DNA of 64,000 bases. Origin: Piliocolobus tephrosceles (lineage: Eukaryota; Chordata; Mammalia; Primates; Cercopithecidae). The stretch covers positions 30,216,405-30,280,404 of the forward strand of contig NC_045452.1 of assembly GCF_002776525.5 (NCBI RefSeq). The letters are read 5' to 3'. The notes under the pieces were generated by a model. That model searched no databases, was not told the DNA's origin, and was given only the letters and a program-made list of their open reading frames with translations. The position numbers and the translations under genes were made by a program. Position 1 is the stretch's first letter. Each line of letters opens with the position of its first letter. This document shows positions 43,644-55,430 of this stretch, in pieces.

Positions 43644-44734
43644 ACAGGTGGGAAGAGCAGCCTCTGAGGGCTGAGCACATCTAAGAGGAAATTCCCAGGA
43701 CAGCTGCCCTGTCCACACTAGAGCTGAGAACAGCAGGTGAGGGGCTACAGGGCCCACCAGGGGTCTCCTGCGTGCATCCCCCCCAGGGAGGGCCGATCGT
43801 GAGGCAGCTCTTTACCGGTCCCCGGGCACATCCACCATGGGGCAAGGTCAATCCCTGAATGGATTTCTTTTCTACAAGCCAACTCTTCACAAAGCTGGAT
43901 TAAAAATTAGATCACCCGCCTAAGCCCAGAGCATTCGAAAACACCTCTCTGACCCGCTTGACTGTGGGTTGGCAAGAAGGTAATATTGTGGATGGGCAGG
44001 AAGGTGGCACTGTGGATGGGCAGGAAGGTAGCATTTTTGGATTTGGTTTTGTTTGTTCCTATTGACTCTGAGTTGTTGGTTGGGTGGGGATGGGATGAGG
44101 GCTCAGGACCAGGAATGGGGTGGAGGAAAATTGGTCCCTTCCATGGGGGCAGGGGGCTCCATGGGCCAAGGCTGTGGAGGCAGGGAGACCATTCACAGCA
44201 GGGCCCAGGGCAGCAGACCCCAGCCTCTCGGAGTCTCAAAGTCTGTCAGTGGAACAGGATATCAGTTGGGTGGAAGGAAGGCCTGGATATAATCAGCTCT
44301 GGATAAAGATTCCTCTTCCTTCTCACTTTTCCCCAGCAGGAAAGGTGCTCACTCTACCCACAGGGTGACGCATCCCCAGGGCCTCTTGCGTGGCTGATGT
44401 GGGCTTCCACACAGCGTGGTCTCCACGGTCTCTCCGCATGACTGACGGGGCTTCCACACAGCGTGGCAGTTCTGAGCCTGGCTTCTTCCACAGAAGCTGT
44501 TTTCTCCAGGGTGAGTCCCAAGGGACACCCTGGAGAAGGCAAGTCCAGGACCTTGAAGTTCCAGGGTGACACGTCTACCTCATCCTATTGGTGAAACAAG
44601 ACTGAGGCTAGCTGGGTCCACAGGGGGCGGGGAAATTGGCTTCACCCCTCCCAAGGGAAACACCAGTGCCTCGGGCTTGGGGTGGGCGGGAGGAATCGAT
44701 GGTGGTCCTCTTAGAGGCGGTCGCCCCACGAGCT
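43644..44734. other. Single-copy interval with two small tandem duplications
   Basis: At 43968-44035 a 24-base unit (gtggatgggcaggaaggt...) occurs about two and a half times. At 44393-44467 ggcttccacacagcgtgg occurs twice, about 48 bases apart, within similar flanks. Otherwise no gene or family recognised. Confidence 0.6.
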
Positions 44735-44857
44735 GCTTCCACCTTCTATGTGGTTAGTGCGTATTAATTAGCATTAAGTGTCACAGCAACTGAGAATGAA
44801 GCTACCTTTATCTCTCTTATGACAGAGGAGGAAATGGAGCTCACGGAAGCTTGGCAT
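44735..44857 (-). mobile_element. MIR SINE fragment, antisense
   Basis: gcattaagtgtcacagcaac, acctttatctctcttatgac and agaggaggaaatggagctca follow the antisense MIR at modest similarity. Confidence 0.55.
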
Positions 44858-45005
44858 CCAGCCCAAGACCACTCACCTGTTAATAACCTCCCCACGACAG
44901 GAGCCCTCACTAGTCCAACCCCCAAACTCCAGCCCGAGATCACCCACCTGTCAATAACCTGTCAATAACCTCACCACCACAGGAGCCCTCACCAGTCTGA
45001 CCCCA
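44858..45005 (+). repeat. 71-bp tandem duplication
   Basis: ccagcccaagaccactcacc at 44858 recurs as ccagcccgagatcacccacc at 44929. Both copies contain ctgt(t/c)aataacct and aggagccctcac. The second copy also carries a nested repeat of ctgtcaataac. Confidence 0.88.
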
Positions 45006-45398
45006 AACCCAAGCGTCTGTACAATCTTATTTCCATTGAGGATAAAGCAGTTGATCTGTTTTGAAGATTTTCACCCCTGGCATGGGTTTCTGAGATGGGG
45101 TCTGAGATTCAGGTTGGAAGTCTCTGAATGAGCCTGCCATTTTGTAAAATGATAGGAAATTTCCAGTAGACATTCCTTCTGTGTATGTGGAGCTTGTGGA
45201 TGGAACTAGGTGGCAGGCTGTGGTTGTAAGGACATGTGGCCAGATTGGCTGAGGGTAGGAGGGTACAGTATTGATTGCAATTGTGAACGTGTAGAATTTT
45301 CTCGTGGAAAGTAACTTGGAAGATGGTCTAATCCAACATCATCATCTTACAAGTGAGGAATGTGAAGTCTGAGTTTCCCAAACCCATCTGAAATGAGA
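45006..45398. other. Short single-copy interval
   Basis: No gene recognised. 45305-45380 (taacttggaagatggtctaatcc... tacaagtgaggaatgtg) resembles a decayed MIR- or L2-type element but is not clear. Confidence 0.4.
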
Positions 45399-46498
45399 AC
45401 ACACAGACACACACACACACAGACACACACACACACAGACACACACACACAGACACACACACACAGAGACACACACACACACAGACACACACACAGACAC
45501 ACACACACAGACCACAGACACACAAGATGCACACAGACATACACACATGCACACACACAGATACACAGATGCAATATAGACAGACACACACAGACACAGA
45601 CACACACAGACATACACAGACACACACAGATACACATAGACATGTAAAAACACAAAGACACACATGCTCACACAGACACGACATACACACAGACACATAC
45701 AGATGCACACAGACACAGACATGCAAAAACGCACAAACACACACAGACACAGACACATGCACACACACAGACACATGGACACAGACACACAAAAGCACAC
45801 AGACCCACAAAGACACACATGGACAAACAGACATACATAGAGACACACAGACACACATTGACATACACAGACACACATATACACAGACACATACACAAAA
45901 AAGACACACCCACATACACAGATACACATAGACAGACACACACATGCATATAAAGACATAGACACACATGCACACATTGTCCAGACACACATAGCTACAT
46001 AGACACACAGGCACACACATGCATACATGCAGACACACAGACACACATAGCTGCATGGACCCACAGACACACACATGCATACGTGCAGACACACAAGAGA
46101 CACACACACATAGCCACATAGACACACAGACACACACATGCATACAAACACACACAGATACAAACACATACACACATAGCCCCTAGACACACACACATAG
46201 CCACACAGACGCACACATGCATACATGCAGACACACACGCAAACACACATAGCTCCTAGACACACACACACAGCCGCACAGACACACAGATGCACATATG
46301 CATACCTGCAGACACACACACAGACACACATAGCCCCTAGACACACACACACAGACACACATAGCAGCATAGACACACAGATGCACACATGCATATACAC
46401 ACACACATAGCCCCTAGACACACACACAGAGACACACGTAGTCCCTAGACACGCACACATATACACACATGCATACATACAGACAGACACACACACAG
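45399..46498. repeat. 1.1-kb CA/CAGA array with higher-order structure
   Basis: The left part (45399-45980) is cacacacag/acagac sequence. From about 45985 a longer pattern appears, with the motifs cacatagccacatagacac, gcacacatgcatacatgcag and catagcccctagacac recurring at variable spacings of roughly 70-130 bases. Minus-strand C/V-rich frames of up to 384 codons are artefacts of the repeat. Confidence 0.95.
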
Positions 46499-46908
46499 CT
46501 CTTGGGGCTGCTGTGTGTTGCCTCCTTCATTTCCGCAGGTCACACTGGACCTACCTGAGGGACCCCGGGCCCCCCTCACCGGCCCTGTCACCACCCCTCC
46601 CTCAAGCCCACCCCAGGTCCTATCCTCGATTCACCCAACCTCAGCCTCCAACCTCCTCAGATCGTCACCGGAAGTGGCAGAGCCGCCCAAACGCCGTGCT
46701 TTGGAGCCCTCTGTTCTCTGAGCATTTTTCTTCCCCATGAAAGAAGCAGACAGAGCTGCTCTCGCTTATTTTTTGGTGCTGAGATAATGAAATGCAGGGG
46801 CCCACAGCACTGGACAAAGCGGAGGAGGATGTCCCGGCCCTGCTCGGAGCAGCCTTTCACTCTCACGTGTGAGCCTGGGCAAAGCCATCCGGGTTCCTGT
46901 GTGCACAT
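46499..46908. other. Single-copy interval between CA arrays
   Basis: About 410 bases of GC-rich DNA separate two CA arrays. No gene or repeat family recognised. Confidence 0.45.
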
Positions 46909-47139
46909 GTGCACATGCAGACACACACATAGACACACACGACACACACAGACACACACCAACACTCAGACACACAGAGATACACACACTGACACACAGG
47001 CACACAGACACACACAGAGAGAGACACACAGACACACACCAACACTCAGACACACACACAGAGACACACACACAGACACACACACAGAGACACACACAGA
47101 CACACACACAGACACACACAGACACACACACTGACACAG
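46909..47139. repeat. CA/CAGA array
   Basis: cacagacacacacac units with two near-identical segments around caccaacactcagacacac (46950s and 47037). Composition and motif match the array ending at 46498, so the two may share an origin. Confidence 0.95.
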
Positions 47140-48047
47140 TCTCAGGGATGCTGAGCCAGGTGCTGGGCTTGCTCACAGATTTCCTTCCACCATGGCTTCT
47201 GACACATGGAGGTGGCCATGAGGATGGGGAGGCCGTGGGGACAGAAGCACAGCCAGCCTGGCCCAGGCAGCCCAGACCTCCCAGGACTCTGGTGCTTTAT
47301 TCCCAGGTGGGTGGCTCCAGCCCCTCCACCCTCTCGGGTCGGCAGGCTCTGTCCCACCGGGCACTGCCTTGACCTCCCTGGCACCCAGGCAGCCCCTGGG
47401 CAGGCCTGGCTAGGCACTGGCATGGGGCTTAGCTCATACCAGGAGGTGGGAAGGAGGGTCCTGCCCCCACTTCTCTGCATGTGGGCTCTGTCCTCTGCAA
47501 AAAAATCTCAGGCCTGCAATGGTGTCGGCGTCTGTCAGAGCAAAGCAGAACCTCCCTCCTCCCAGACTCCAGTGGCCAGTGGCTGAGCTGGGCCGTCAGG
47601 GGAGGGATGGTGAGGGTTCAAATGCCAGGGCAGAGCTGGTCACGGCATCCCATCCACTCACAGTGTCTCCGCAGCCCCTGATGATGGCTGTGCTGGGGGT
47701 GCAGCCCCTAGAAGCACTGGAAGCTCACGTAGACCGCTCCCCCAAGCACGGGGGTTGGGGAGGCCGCCCTGCTGAGCCGGGCCCGGCCTCTGCACCTGTG
47801 CAGCCCCACCTCCCACCCAGCCCCAGTCCAGGCTGCTGGGGTGCAGAGAGGGGGAGCTGCACCTGGAGGTGAGAAGGGGACACGGACACGTGAGACGCAG
47901 GCTCAGAAAGAAGCCTCCTAGGAACCTCTCCGTTCCCTTCACAAGTGGAGCCTCGGGGCAGCTCCGTGTTTCTGCTGCAATTATCTCAGGAGAGGATGGC
48001 TGTGGGCTGTGTTTGTGGGTGTGTGCATTTGTGCACCTGTGTGTGTG
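47140..48047. other. GC-rich single-copy interval
   Basis: No gene recognised. It ends in a short TG-type stretch (48000-48047). Confidence 0.45.
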
Positions 48048-48270
48048 TGAAGAGGGAGAGAGACGGAGGGGAGGGAGCTGGAGATCTGGAGAGAAGGGAT
48101 GGGGGAGAGAGATTAGCAGGGGAAGGAGGAGGCCAGAGGGAGGAAAGCAGAGAGGGACAGGGCGAGGGGGGAGGGACAGGGCCATTAGGGAAAGAGGGGA
48201 GAGGGAGGGAGAAGAGAGGCAGAGACGAGGTGTGAAAAACAGCAGGAGAGAGAGGCTTTCCAAGAAGAAG
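48048..48270 (+). repeat. Purine-rich GA tract
   Basis: About 220 bases in which the plus strand is overwhelmingly A and G (gagggagagagac, gaggggggaggg). It directly follows the TG stretch. Mirror-like purine runs could form triplex DNA. Open frames through it are compositional. Confidence 0.9.
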
Positions 48271-49084
48271 GAGGAACCTCCCTACAGCTTTCTCCCACTG
48301 TCTCTCAGAGACATCCCTGGGGCCGCCTCTGCAGAGGGGGTTGCTGCGAGCTGCTGGAGGGAGTGAGGGTGATGGAGAGGCTGGACAGAAGGGGCTGAGA
48401 ATCAGAATGTTCCAGAACAAGAGGCCCAGAAATGTACCTAGAATAGGGCCCAGAGCTGGGTGGGCTCTCTGTGAGGATCCGTTGACCATCAGTGGGCGAA
48501 TGAGTGAAGGCTGGATGAGTGAATGAGTTTGGTAGGGGAGCAGGGATGACGCTAGCTATAGAAACCTTGGTGACAATTCACTCCTGGCAACGGGGTGCGG
48601 ACATAGTGTTGACCACTCCTAGTGCCCGTGGGTATCAGTGCACAAGTGCGTTGGCAGGGCCAGGTCCCTGCATTCTCTGTGGGGCTCTTACCAGGAGGGG
48701 GTGGCAGGCTAGCAAAGAAAGTGTCCCCCAGTGCCCCAAAATGAGGGCTCCACCTGCACTCCAGCAACCCAAACCCGGGGAAAACACCACCAGGATCCCT
48801 CAACAGCAAGGGAGGCTCAGTCAGACAGGCCCAAGCCTCCAGGAAGCTGGGCCTGCCCCTGAGTCGGGGGTCTTCAGGCCCCTGCCGGAGCCACTTCCTC
48901 TTAGGAAAACTACAAGCCTGTCCCCAGTAAATTCTAAAGCATGGTTGTTCCCATGGCGTTACTCTCCCACTTCTCTCTACCTCTAAACTGTACAGTTCCT
49001 AATTCTGTTCAAAACAGCGGACATTTCTGTGTTTTCTAGGGCACCAGGATGTGATGCGAGTGTTGAGGGCAGACGTGGGATCCG
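48271..49084. other. Single-copy interval
   Basis: No gene recognised. gtgaatgagt units near 48480-48530 could be a decayed L2 tail. Confidence 0.4.
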
Positions 49085-49285
49085 GGAGGCCCAGCTGGGA
49101 ACCCACGCTGTGCAATGAGCTGCCCTGAGTCCTTGGACAAGGTGGAAAATTACTCCAGCCTCAGTTTTTTGTAAAGACAGATCAGCAGTTACACCCCTCC
49201 ACGGGTTCTTTGTGATGTCAATGAGATGGTGAGAGGTGCACCTGCCTCTAACGGCGCCCACCATTAAGTCAGATCTCAGTAACCA
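49085..49285 (+). mobile_element. MIR SINE, sense
   Basis: ctgccctgagtccttggaca, agcctcagttttttgtaaag and gatgtcaatgagatggtgag follow the MIR core and 3' part in order. Confidence 0.65.
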
Positions 49286-49679
49286 TCTGCGTGGCAGGAG
49301 CTATCACACTAGACCCTCGCAGTAGCCAAGGAGAGACACCATTGAGGGACTCATTTTCCCACTTGGTGAAATACATTTTTGCTGCGTGGAAGCAGGAGGA
49401 GGGCCTTCCTCAGATAGGTGGAGGGGTCCTAGGTCCTATGAGATGGAAACCTCAGGACTCAGGAGAGGGTCACCTTTGGAGTGAGTCCCCCTAAGGGTGA
49501 GTTTGCCCCCAAGGAGCACCGTGGGAAAAGTCAGGGACCCCTGGTGCTCCCGGATGCTGGGCTTCACCTGGAGGCTTGGAGGTGAGCCCCATGGGGTATC
49601 CTGATCGTTGGCCAGCCTCACGCCAGCTGCCTTCTTCTCGTGACATGTGGTGTCCTCACTGCCAGCCATGGGATCTGCA
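49286..49679. other. Single-copy interval
   Basis: No gene or family recognised. Confidence 0.4.
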
Positions 49680-49765
49680 TTGAGTTCAGCAAGCGGAGGT
49701 GACTTCCCCAGGGCCACACAGCCATGGAGAGCTGTGGCTCGGACGCTGACTTCTGCAGCTCCCCC
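49680..49765 (-). mobile_element. MIR SINE fragment, antisense
   Basis: gtgacttccccagggccacacagcc followed by gagctgtggctcggacgctga (read as shorter adjoining stretches) follows the antisense MIR core. Confidence 0.6.
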
Positions 49766-52084
49766 CACGTCCGTGAGGTTTCTGCTCCAAAATGCTATTG
49801 CTAACAAAAAATGTCCCAAACACAACCCATTTGCTGACCTCAGGTCACTCTTCCTTCATCATTAAAGAGCATTGAAGGAGTTCCCGGAGGAGATGTCCTG
49901 TTGGCTGGACCCTGTCGTGCTGGTTATATGTAAACTGGCTGAACTACCTAGTTCTTAAAATGTCACATGTGAGTCCTTCCTTCCAAGCTCAGAGGCTCCC
50001 ATCCTTCAGGGGTTCAGGGCTCGTGGTGGACTCAGCAGGATCACAAACATTGGCGTGGCCAGACCAGTCTGGGGAAGCTGCAAGGGCCTGGGTGGTTGCA
50101 GTCTTGGACATCACAGCATCAGACTTGGGGGGCCTGGTGATTTGAGCCTGTTTGAGAAATGTGACTTGTCCCCGGAGCAGTGGGAGCTCCTTCCCTCCCT
50201 GATGAAGGGGGAGCGGCAGGCACATGGATGACCCTGCCCCAAATCGCTCCCCCAGCCTTCCCGAATGAAGCCCCAGCCACTGTGGCTGCTGCTTCGAGAA
50301 TGGGCAGGAGTCTGGGGAGAAGCAGAAGGGGTGCGGGTGAGGCAGGAGCTGACTGAGGATCCCTTCTGCAGGGCGGGACACGGGGCCTGGGTCCCAGCCG
50401 GCTGGACGGGGCAGTGGAGGCAGGTGGAGCGGATGGCTTGGAAGCCTGGGATATGCAGACTCAGCCGCTCGGCACCTGGTCTTTGCCCCTTCCCTCCCTG
50501 ACGCCTTCAGAAACCGCCCATGACTTTCTCTTTTCCAGACACCAAATTGTACATTTTGTTTCGCAGGCTCCTGTCAGCTGCTCGGCTTCCTCCCCTCAGG
50601 GCAGTGCTATTTAACACTCTCTCTTCTAATCTCGCCTTCCTGCCTCCTCCGCCTGCAGCCTCCCCTGCACTGCGCACCGCTCGCTCTCCCCTTCCCCCAA
50701 GAGAACACATTCTGGCAGAGAGAAGTTCAAATGAGAAGTTAAAACGCTTTGAGGCAGCAGGCAAAGTGTCAGCAGAGCCAGTGGAAACCGCAGCCTTGGG
50801 AGCAACACGTGGACCCTGCTTAGGGACAAAGCAGGACAGACATAGGAGCAGGATGGACAGGAGGAGCAGCCCAGACAGACAGGGGGAGCAGCCTTCTGGG
50901 ACCCAAACAAACAGTCATGCCCAAATAACTCCAGGGCTCCTGACAGGGACAGCAGAATGCACAGGACAGCTTCCTCTCCAGGCAGACCCATGTCCACGAA
51001 CCCTGCAATCCCAGGCCAGGAGACAATCTTGAAACATGCTGTGACCCCCTCTTCCCTGGCGGAATCCCTCACGGAATGGACTGAAGTGAGCCCGGCAGGA
51101 AAGCGGAGCCAAGGTCGCCTTGCTTTGCAGCCACGAGATCTCGGCCCCCTCTCGTCGAGTCTCTTTGTCTGAAGTGTGCAGGCAGCTGAGGCACCCCCGG
51201 AGGGTTAGTGAGGATGAGCAGGGAAGGAGGCGGCCGTGGGACTCTGAGCACACATCTGGCACAGAGCAGAGCCGTCTGAAATGCCAGCCACCCCTCTTCT
51301 TGCTGGCGCTGTCTTCTTCTGGCTGTCATAGCTGCTCATCCCCTCCACGGTGGTTCTGCCTGATGGTTCACCTGTGGCAGCCGTGCCCCGTGAAGACCTG
51401 GGTTGGTTTCCACCCTCCTGAAGCTCACGGCCCACTTGGGGAGTTGAGATCACAGACGATAACTTGTTCAGCTTCCCTGTGGCTGCCTTCTTGGGGCTTG
51501 AGTTTAGATCCCAGGAATCTCTCTCAGAACCAGCCCTGGCCTGCCTAACCCACTTCCTGTCCACCTGTCCCTAAGCAACACCTCCATCCTGCCACCCAAG
51601 ATACAGCACTGTCCTCCAGCGTCACGATGTCACCCCCTCACTGAGTGCCCTGATGGAATGTAAAATATGCCACCCATCCTGCATACGGAAGGGGAATTGT
51701 CCTCTTCATGGAATCCCCATGTGTTTTCTCCTGTCCGCCCAAGACAGAGTGCCCCAAAGGGGCTGGGGCCAAATCTGGGTCATGGCCACATCTATGCACA
51801 GTGGGACCGACCCTCTGGTGTGCCCCATGACCCCCTTCAAGGAAGGACGTGCTGCCAGCTCCTCTGTGTACTGCCCACACACGGCCTTCAGCAGCCACCA
51901 CTTGGGTCCCACCAGGCAGTCACTGGGCCTGCACCCAGCGCAGCTCCCCCTTGTCTCCCTTCTACCCGTTGGGTCCTGTGGGCACTGCACAGGCATCCCA
52001 GGTGCTCACCTCCACCTCACAGCCAGCTTTTTGGGGAACTCGACCTGCAACAAGGAATGGGTGAATGAGTGAGTGAATGAATGA
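49766..52084. other. GC-rich single-copy interval, no gene recognised
   Basis: About 2.3 kb. Open frames of up to 170 codons overlap on both strands around 50520-51550, without recognisable domains. A gaatgagtgagtgaatgaat stretch near 52060 precedes the Alu. Confidence 0.45.
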
Positions 52085-52500
52085 TGCAGGCAGGGTAAGG
52101 ATTATCACTTTTTTTTTTTTTCTTGAGACAGAGTTTTGCTCTTGTTGCCCAGGCTGGAGTGCCACATGGATGACCCTGTGGTCTTGGCTCACTGCAACCT
52201 CTGCCTCCCGGGTTCAAGCAATTCTTCTGCCTCAGCCCCACAAGTAGCTGGGATTACAGACCTATGCCACCACGCCCAGCTGATTTTGTCTTTTTAGTAG
52301 AGATGGGGTTTCTCCATATTGGTCAGGCTGGTCTCGAACTCCCGACCTCAGGTGATCCCGCCTCTGCCTCCCAAAGTGCTGGGATTACAGATGTGAGCCA
52401 CCGCGCTCGGCCGATTATCACTTTTTTTAGTGAGGAAAATGAGTCTCAGAAAGGATAACTAATTTGGTCAAGACATCACCTTAATGATTACAGGAAGCAT
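52085..52500 (-). mobile_element. MIR/L2-like fragment, antisense, split by an Alu
   Basis: cagggtaaggattatcac before the Alu and gtgaggaaaatgagtctcag, gataactaatttggtcaaga after it read together as an antisense MIR-type core. The Alu at 52109-52412 interrupts it. Confidence 0.5.
52109..52412 (-). mobile_element. AluS element, antisense, full length
   Basis: Poly-T on the left, cggtgg-type ends on the right (ccaccgcgctcggcc). The region ctcccgacctcaggtgatcc is S-type. Duplications gattatcac plus T run lie at 52100-52114 and 52413-52427. Open frames through it are Alu shadows. Confidence 0.95.
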
Positions 52501-53247
52501 GAGAAGCTGTCCTCCTAATTGCAGGCTGATACCGAAGGACACAGTGAAAAATTGACTAAGATGGGAACGGCTGGAGGACGGTGCTGGAGAAGCCGCTGTG
52601 GGCTGCCCGCTGGCCCCTGCCGTGCAGCAGAAAGCCAGGTCTTCCCTGCCGGTTTTTCATGGATTTGGCCAGACCCACCGAGGAGCTGGGGTCGATTGCG
52701 TTTTTTAATCCCTCGCGCACAGCCTGAGAGCTGCCTCTATAAAGCCCGAGGAAGAATCGGTATTTTCTCCCCAGAAATAAGTCTTTTCTTTCTTGGAGCC
52801 ATTTTACCAAAACCGTCAGGGTTGACAACAAGCTGGATGTGTTGATGAGCATTCCCGAGTCACAGGCTTCTTCCCCCCAGTGACAGCCCCTCCCACAAGT
52901 GCTGAAATCTTGCCTCGGGAGCTTTTTTGCCTCGGTGTTTGTGGCCAGCCCTCACCCCCACTGCCTGGCTTGCTTCTTCCTGTAATTGAATGCACAGTTC
53001 ATTAAGATCTTTGGTGGTGGCGGAAATGTTACAGGGGAAGAAAAAGCTGTTGACAATTTTATTTTTAAAAATAGCTGAGAATAGGGTAAACCTTGTAAAA
53101 ATAGCAAGCCTGCAAACAGAATTGTGCTCAAGGCCAAGTTCTCCTCCCGAAAATCAGAGCGTGGCATTTAATAAGAACAGGGAGCGAGGCTCAGGCTCAA
53201 CTTCCCAGGCACAGGCGTGGAGGGCTCAGGATCAAGATCAAAAAAAC
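52501..53247. other. Single-copy interval
   Basis: No gene or family recognised. An A-rich stretch near 53035-53110 is AT-rich but not clearly a repeat. Confidence 0.45.
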
Positions 53248-53256
53248 AGCACGTGA

Positions 53257-53550
53257 GGCCGGGTGTGGTGGCTCATGCCTGTAATCCCAGCACTTTGGGA
53301 GGCCGAGGCAGGTGGATCACTTGAGGTGGAGAGGTCAAGACCACCCTGGCCAACATGGTGAAACCCCATCTCTACTAAAAATATAAAATTAGCCAGGTGT
53401 GGTGGCACACACCTATAATGCCAGCTATTCGGGAGGCTGAGACGGGAGAATTGCTTGAACCTGGGAGGCAGAGGTTGCAGTGAGCCGAGATCACACCACT
53501 GCACTCCATCCTGGGTGACAGAGGAAGACTCTGTCGAGAAAAAAAAAAAA
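53257..53550 (+). mobile_element. AluS element, full length
   Basis: Starts ggccgggtgtggtggctcat and ends in A13. Perfect duplications agcacgtga at 53248-53256 and 53551-53559. The central stretch ggtggagaggtcaagaccac carries several substitutions from consensus. Confidence 0.96.
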
Positions 53551-53793
53551 AGCACGTGAGACTTGCGTGGCCACTGGCTGTGAATGTTTGTGCAATGTCC
53601 AGGACGCCCTTCCCCTCTCACCACAGAACACAGAAAAACTTGCCGGATGTATTTGGATTAGATCCACACATCACTTGATGAAATACAGGAAATCTCTTAG
53701 GTCATGTTTCATGTCATCCCAGAACTTAGAAGAACAAAGGTAGCATGCAAAACTGCCTATGACTTTGAAACTGTTGCATTAAAAATTTTTTTT

Positions 53794-54092
53794 GGCCAGG
53801 CGCGGTGGTTCACGCCCATAATCCCAGCACTTTGGGAGGCTGAGGCGGGCAGATCACCTGAGGTCAGGAGTTCGAGACCTGCCTGGCCAACATGATGAAA
53901 CTCCGTCTCTACTAAAAATACAAAAATTAGCCGGGCATGGTGGCGGTCACCTGTAATCTCAGCTACTGGGGAGGCTGAGACAGGAGAATCGTTTGAACCC
54001 CGGAGGCAGAGGTTGCAGTGAGCTGAGATTGTGCCACTGCACTCCAGCCTGGGCAACAAGAATGAAGCTATGTCTCAAAAAAAAAAAAAAAA
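53794..54092 (+). mobile_element. AluS element inserted beside an older Alu
   Basis: Starts ggccaggcgcggtggttcac, S-type (gatcacctgaggtcaggag), A16 tail at 54077-54092. It seems to have entered the T-rich edge of the antisense Alu fragment that follows, as the left flank is aaaaatttttttt. Confidence 0.96.
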
Positions 54093-54190
54093 TTATTCTT
54101 TTGATGTAGAGATTGGATCTCACTACGCTACCCAGGCTGGTCTCAAACTCTTGGCCTCAAGTGATCTTCCTGCTTCAGCCTCCCTAAGTT
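54093..54190 (-). mobile_element. Old Alu arm (AluJ/FLAM-type) fragment, antisense
   Basis: gagattggatctcactacgc, acccaggctggtctcaaact and gcctcaagtgatcttcctgc read as an antisense left-arm Alu. The cctcaagtgatc form suggests an old J-type or monomeric Alu. It ends within the arm near 54190. Confidence 0.75.
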
Positions 54191-54344
54191 TCCATGTTTA
54201 GTTCGAAGGAACTTGGGTATTTCAGTGAAGAAGAAGACTTTGGGAAGTCTGGGAGGTCTTTTGTCCTTCTGTTCACCCTCTGAGCCCTGGCCAGAAGAAA
54301 CAGAAACTTGACGGCCAAAGATCTTCTTACTTTTCTTTTCTTTC

Positions 54345-54643
54345 TTCTTTTTTTTTTTTTTTTTTTTTTGTCTCACTCTGTCGTCAGGCTGCTGGAGTGC
54401 AGTGGTGTGATCTTGGCTCACTGCAACCTCTGCCTTCTGGGTTCAAGCAATTCTTCTGCCTCAGCCTCCCGAGTGGCTGGGACTACAGGCGTGCGCCACC
54501 CCACCTGGCTAATTTTCGTAGTTTTAGTAGAGATGGGGTTTTACCATGTTAGCCAGGATGGCCTCAATTTCCTGACCTCATGATCTGCCTGCCTCGGCCT
54601 CCCAGAGTGCTGAGATTATAGGCATAAGCCACCGCGCCCGGCC
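54345..54643 (-). mobile_element. AluY-type element, antisense
   Basis: Poly-T at 54349-54369 and the end cgcgcccggcc at 54643. On the minus strand the diagnostic central region reads gatcatgaggtcagg...gccatcctggctaaca, which is Y-type rather than S-type. A target duplication was not found by eye. This is the youngest Alu type in the window. Confidence 0.9.
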
Positions 54644-55339
54644 GAGGTTCCCTGAGACAAGAGAGACCGACAGACAGAGAGCAGAGACCTGGCACCGGAA
54701 GTCTCCAGGGCCGGCTGGGGGGTCTGTAGAAAACCTGCTACAGTGAGGGGAGGGACCACACTGACCCCGGGGATCCCAGGACCACTCTTGCTGGGAGCCC
54801 CCGTGTCTCCTTGTGTCCTGGGCATCCTGCAATTCAGGAGTTTCACACGGCCGGGGGCTCCACGACTAAGGAACTGAGGACTGAGTGTGTCAGTCAAATC
54901 GCCCCATGGCCCTGCAAAGCAGCCAGCACCCCCCAAACACAGTAGGAAGTTATGAACAAGCTGTGTGTTTCTTGGAGAATCAGACAGGCCTGGACAAGGT
55001 TGTGCCACAGTTGCAGACGGTGAGGTCGAAGCGTGTCTCAGCTGTGTGCTCACATCCTGAAATCTTAGGTAAATTGTTCTCAAAGATCTGCCAAAGGGAG
55101 GTTCCCATGGTGCTGACTTCCCCTGGCTGGCCACAAACGCTGCCCAGAATGCAGGTGGCATTTATGAAGGATCCGTTCAGCTCTGCTGGCCCCGTCAGCC
55201 CCCCAGGTCCCCAAGGCAGGATGCGCCCTCTATGTCTTTAGCAAACACAGTCTCCAGGAGACAGACTGAGTGCAAAACAACTACAGCGAAGTGCAAATGC
55301 TCCGGGTGCTGTGGGTGAGCTCACCTGTAGCATTCTTCC
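54644..55339. other. Single-copy interval
   Basis: No gene or family recognised. Short unsupported open frames only. Confidence 0.45.
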
Positions 55340-55430
55340 CCTAAGCACCTAATGAGCCCCTACTGTATACCAGGGTCTCTGCCGGGTTCTGAGGTCCAGA
55401 GAGAAACCGGCAGGGATGAGGAGGAGAAGG
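55340..55430 (-). mobile_element. L2 LINE fragment, antisense
   Basis: taagcacctaatgagcccct, actgtataccagggtctctg and gggttctgaggtccagag follow the antisense L2 3' end. Confidence 0.6.

Noticed and set aside
45342..46496. 384-codon Cys/Val-rich minus-strand frame, superficially like a cysteine-rich protein
   Set aside because: It is the translation of the CA/CAGA array. Other frames of the same array are equally open.
50520..51032. 170-codon frame, with overlapping frames on the other strand
   Set aside because: No domain, no splice context recognised, several equally long competing frames.
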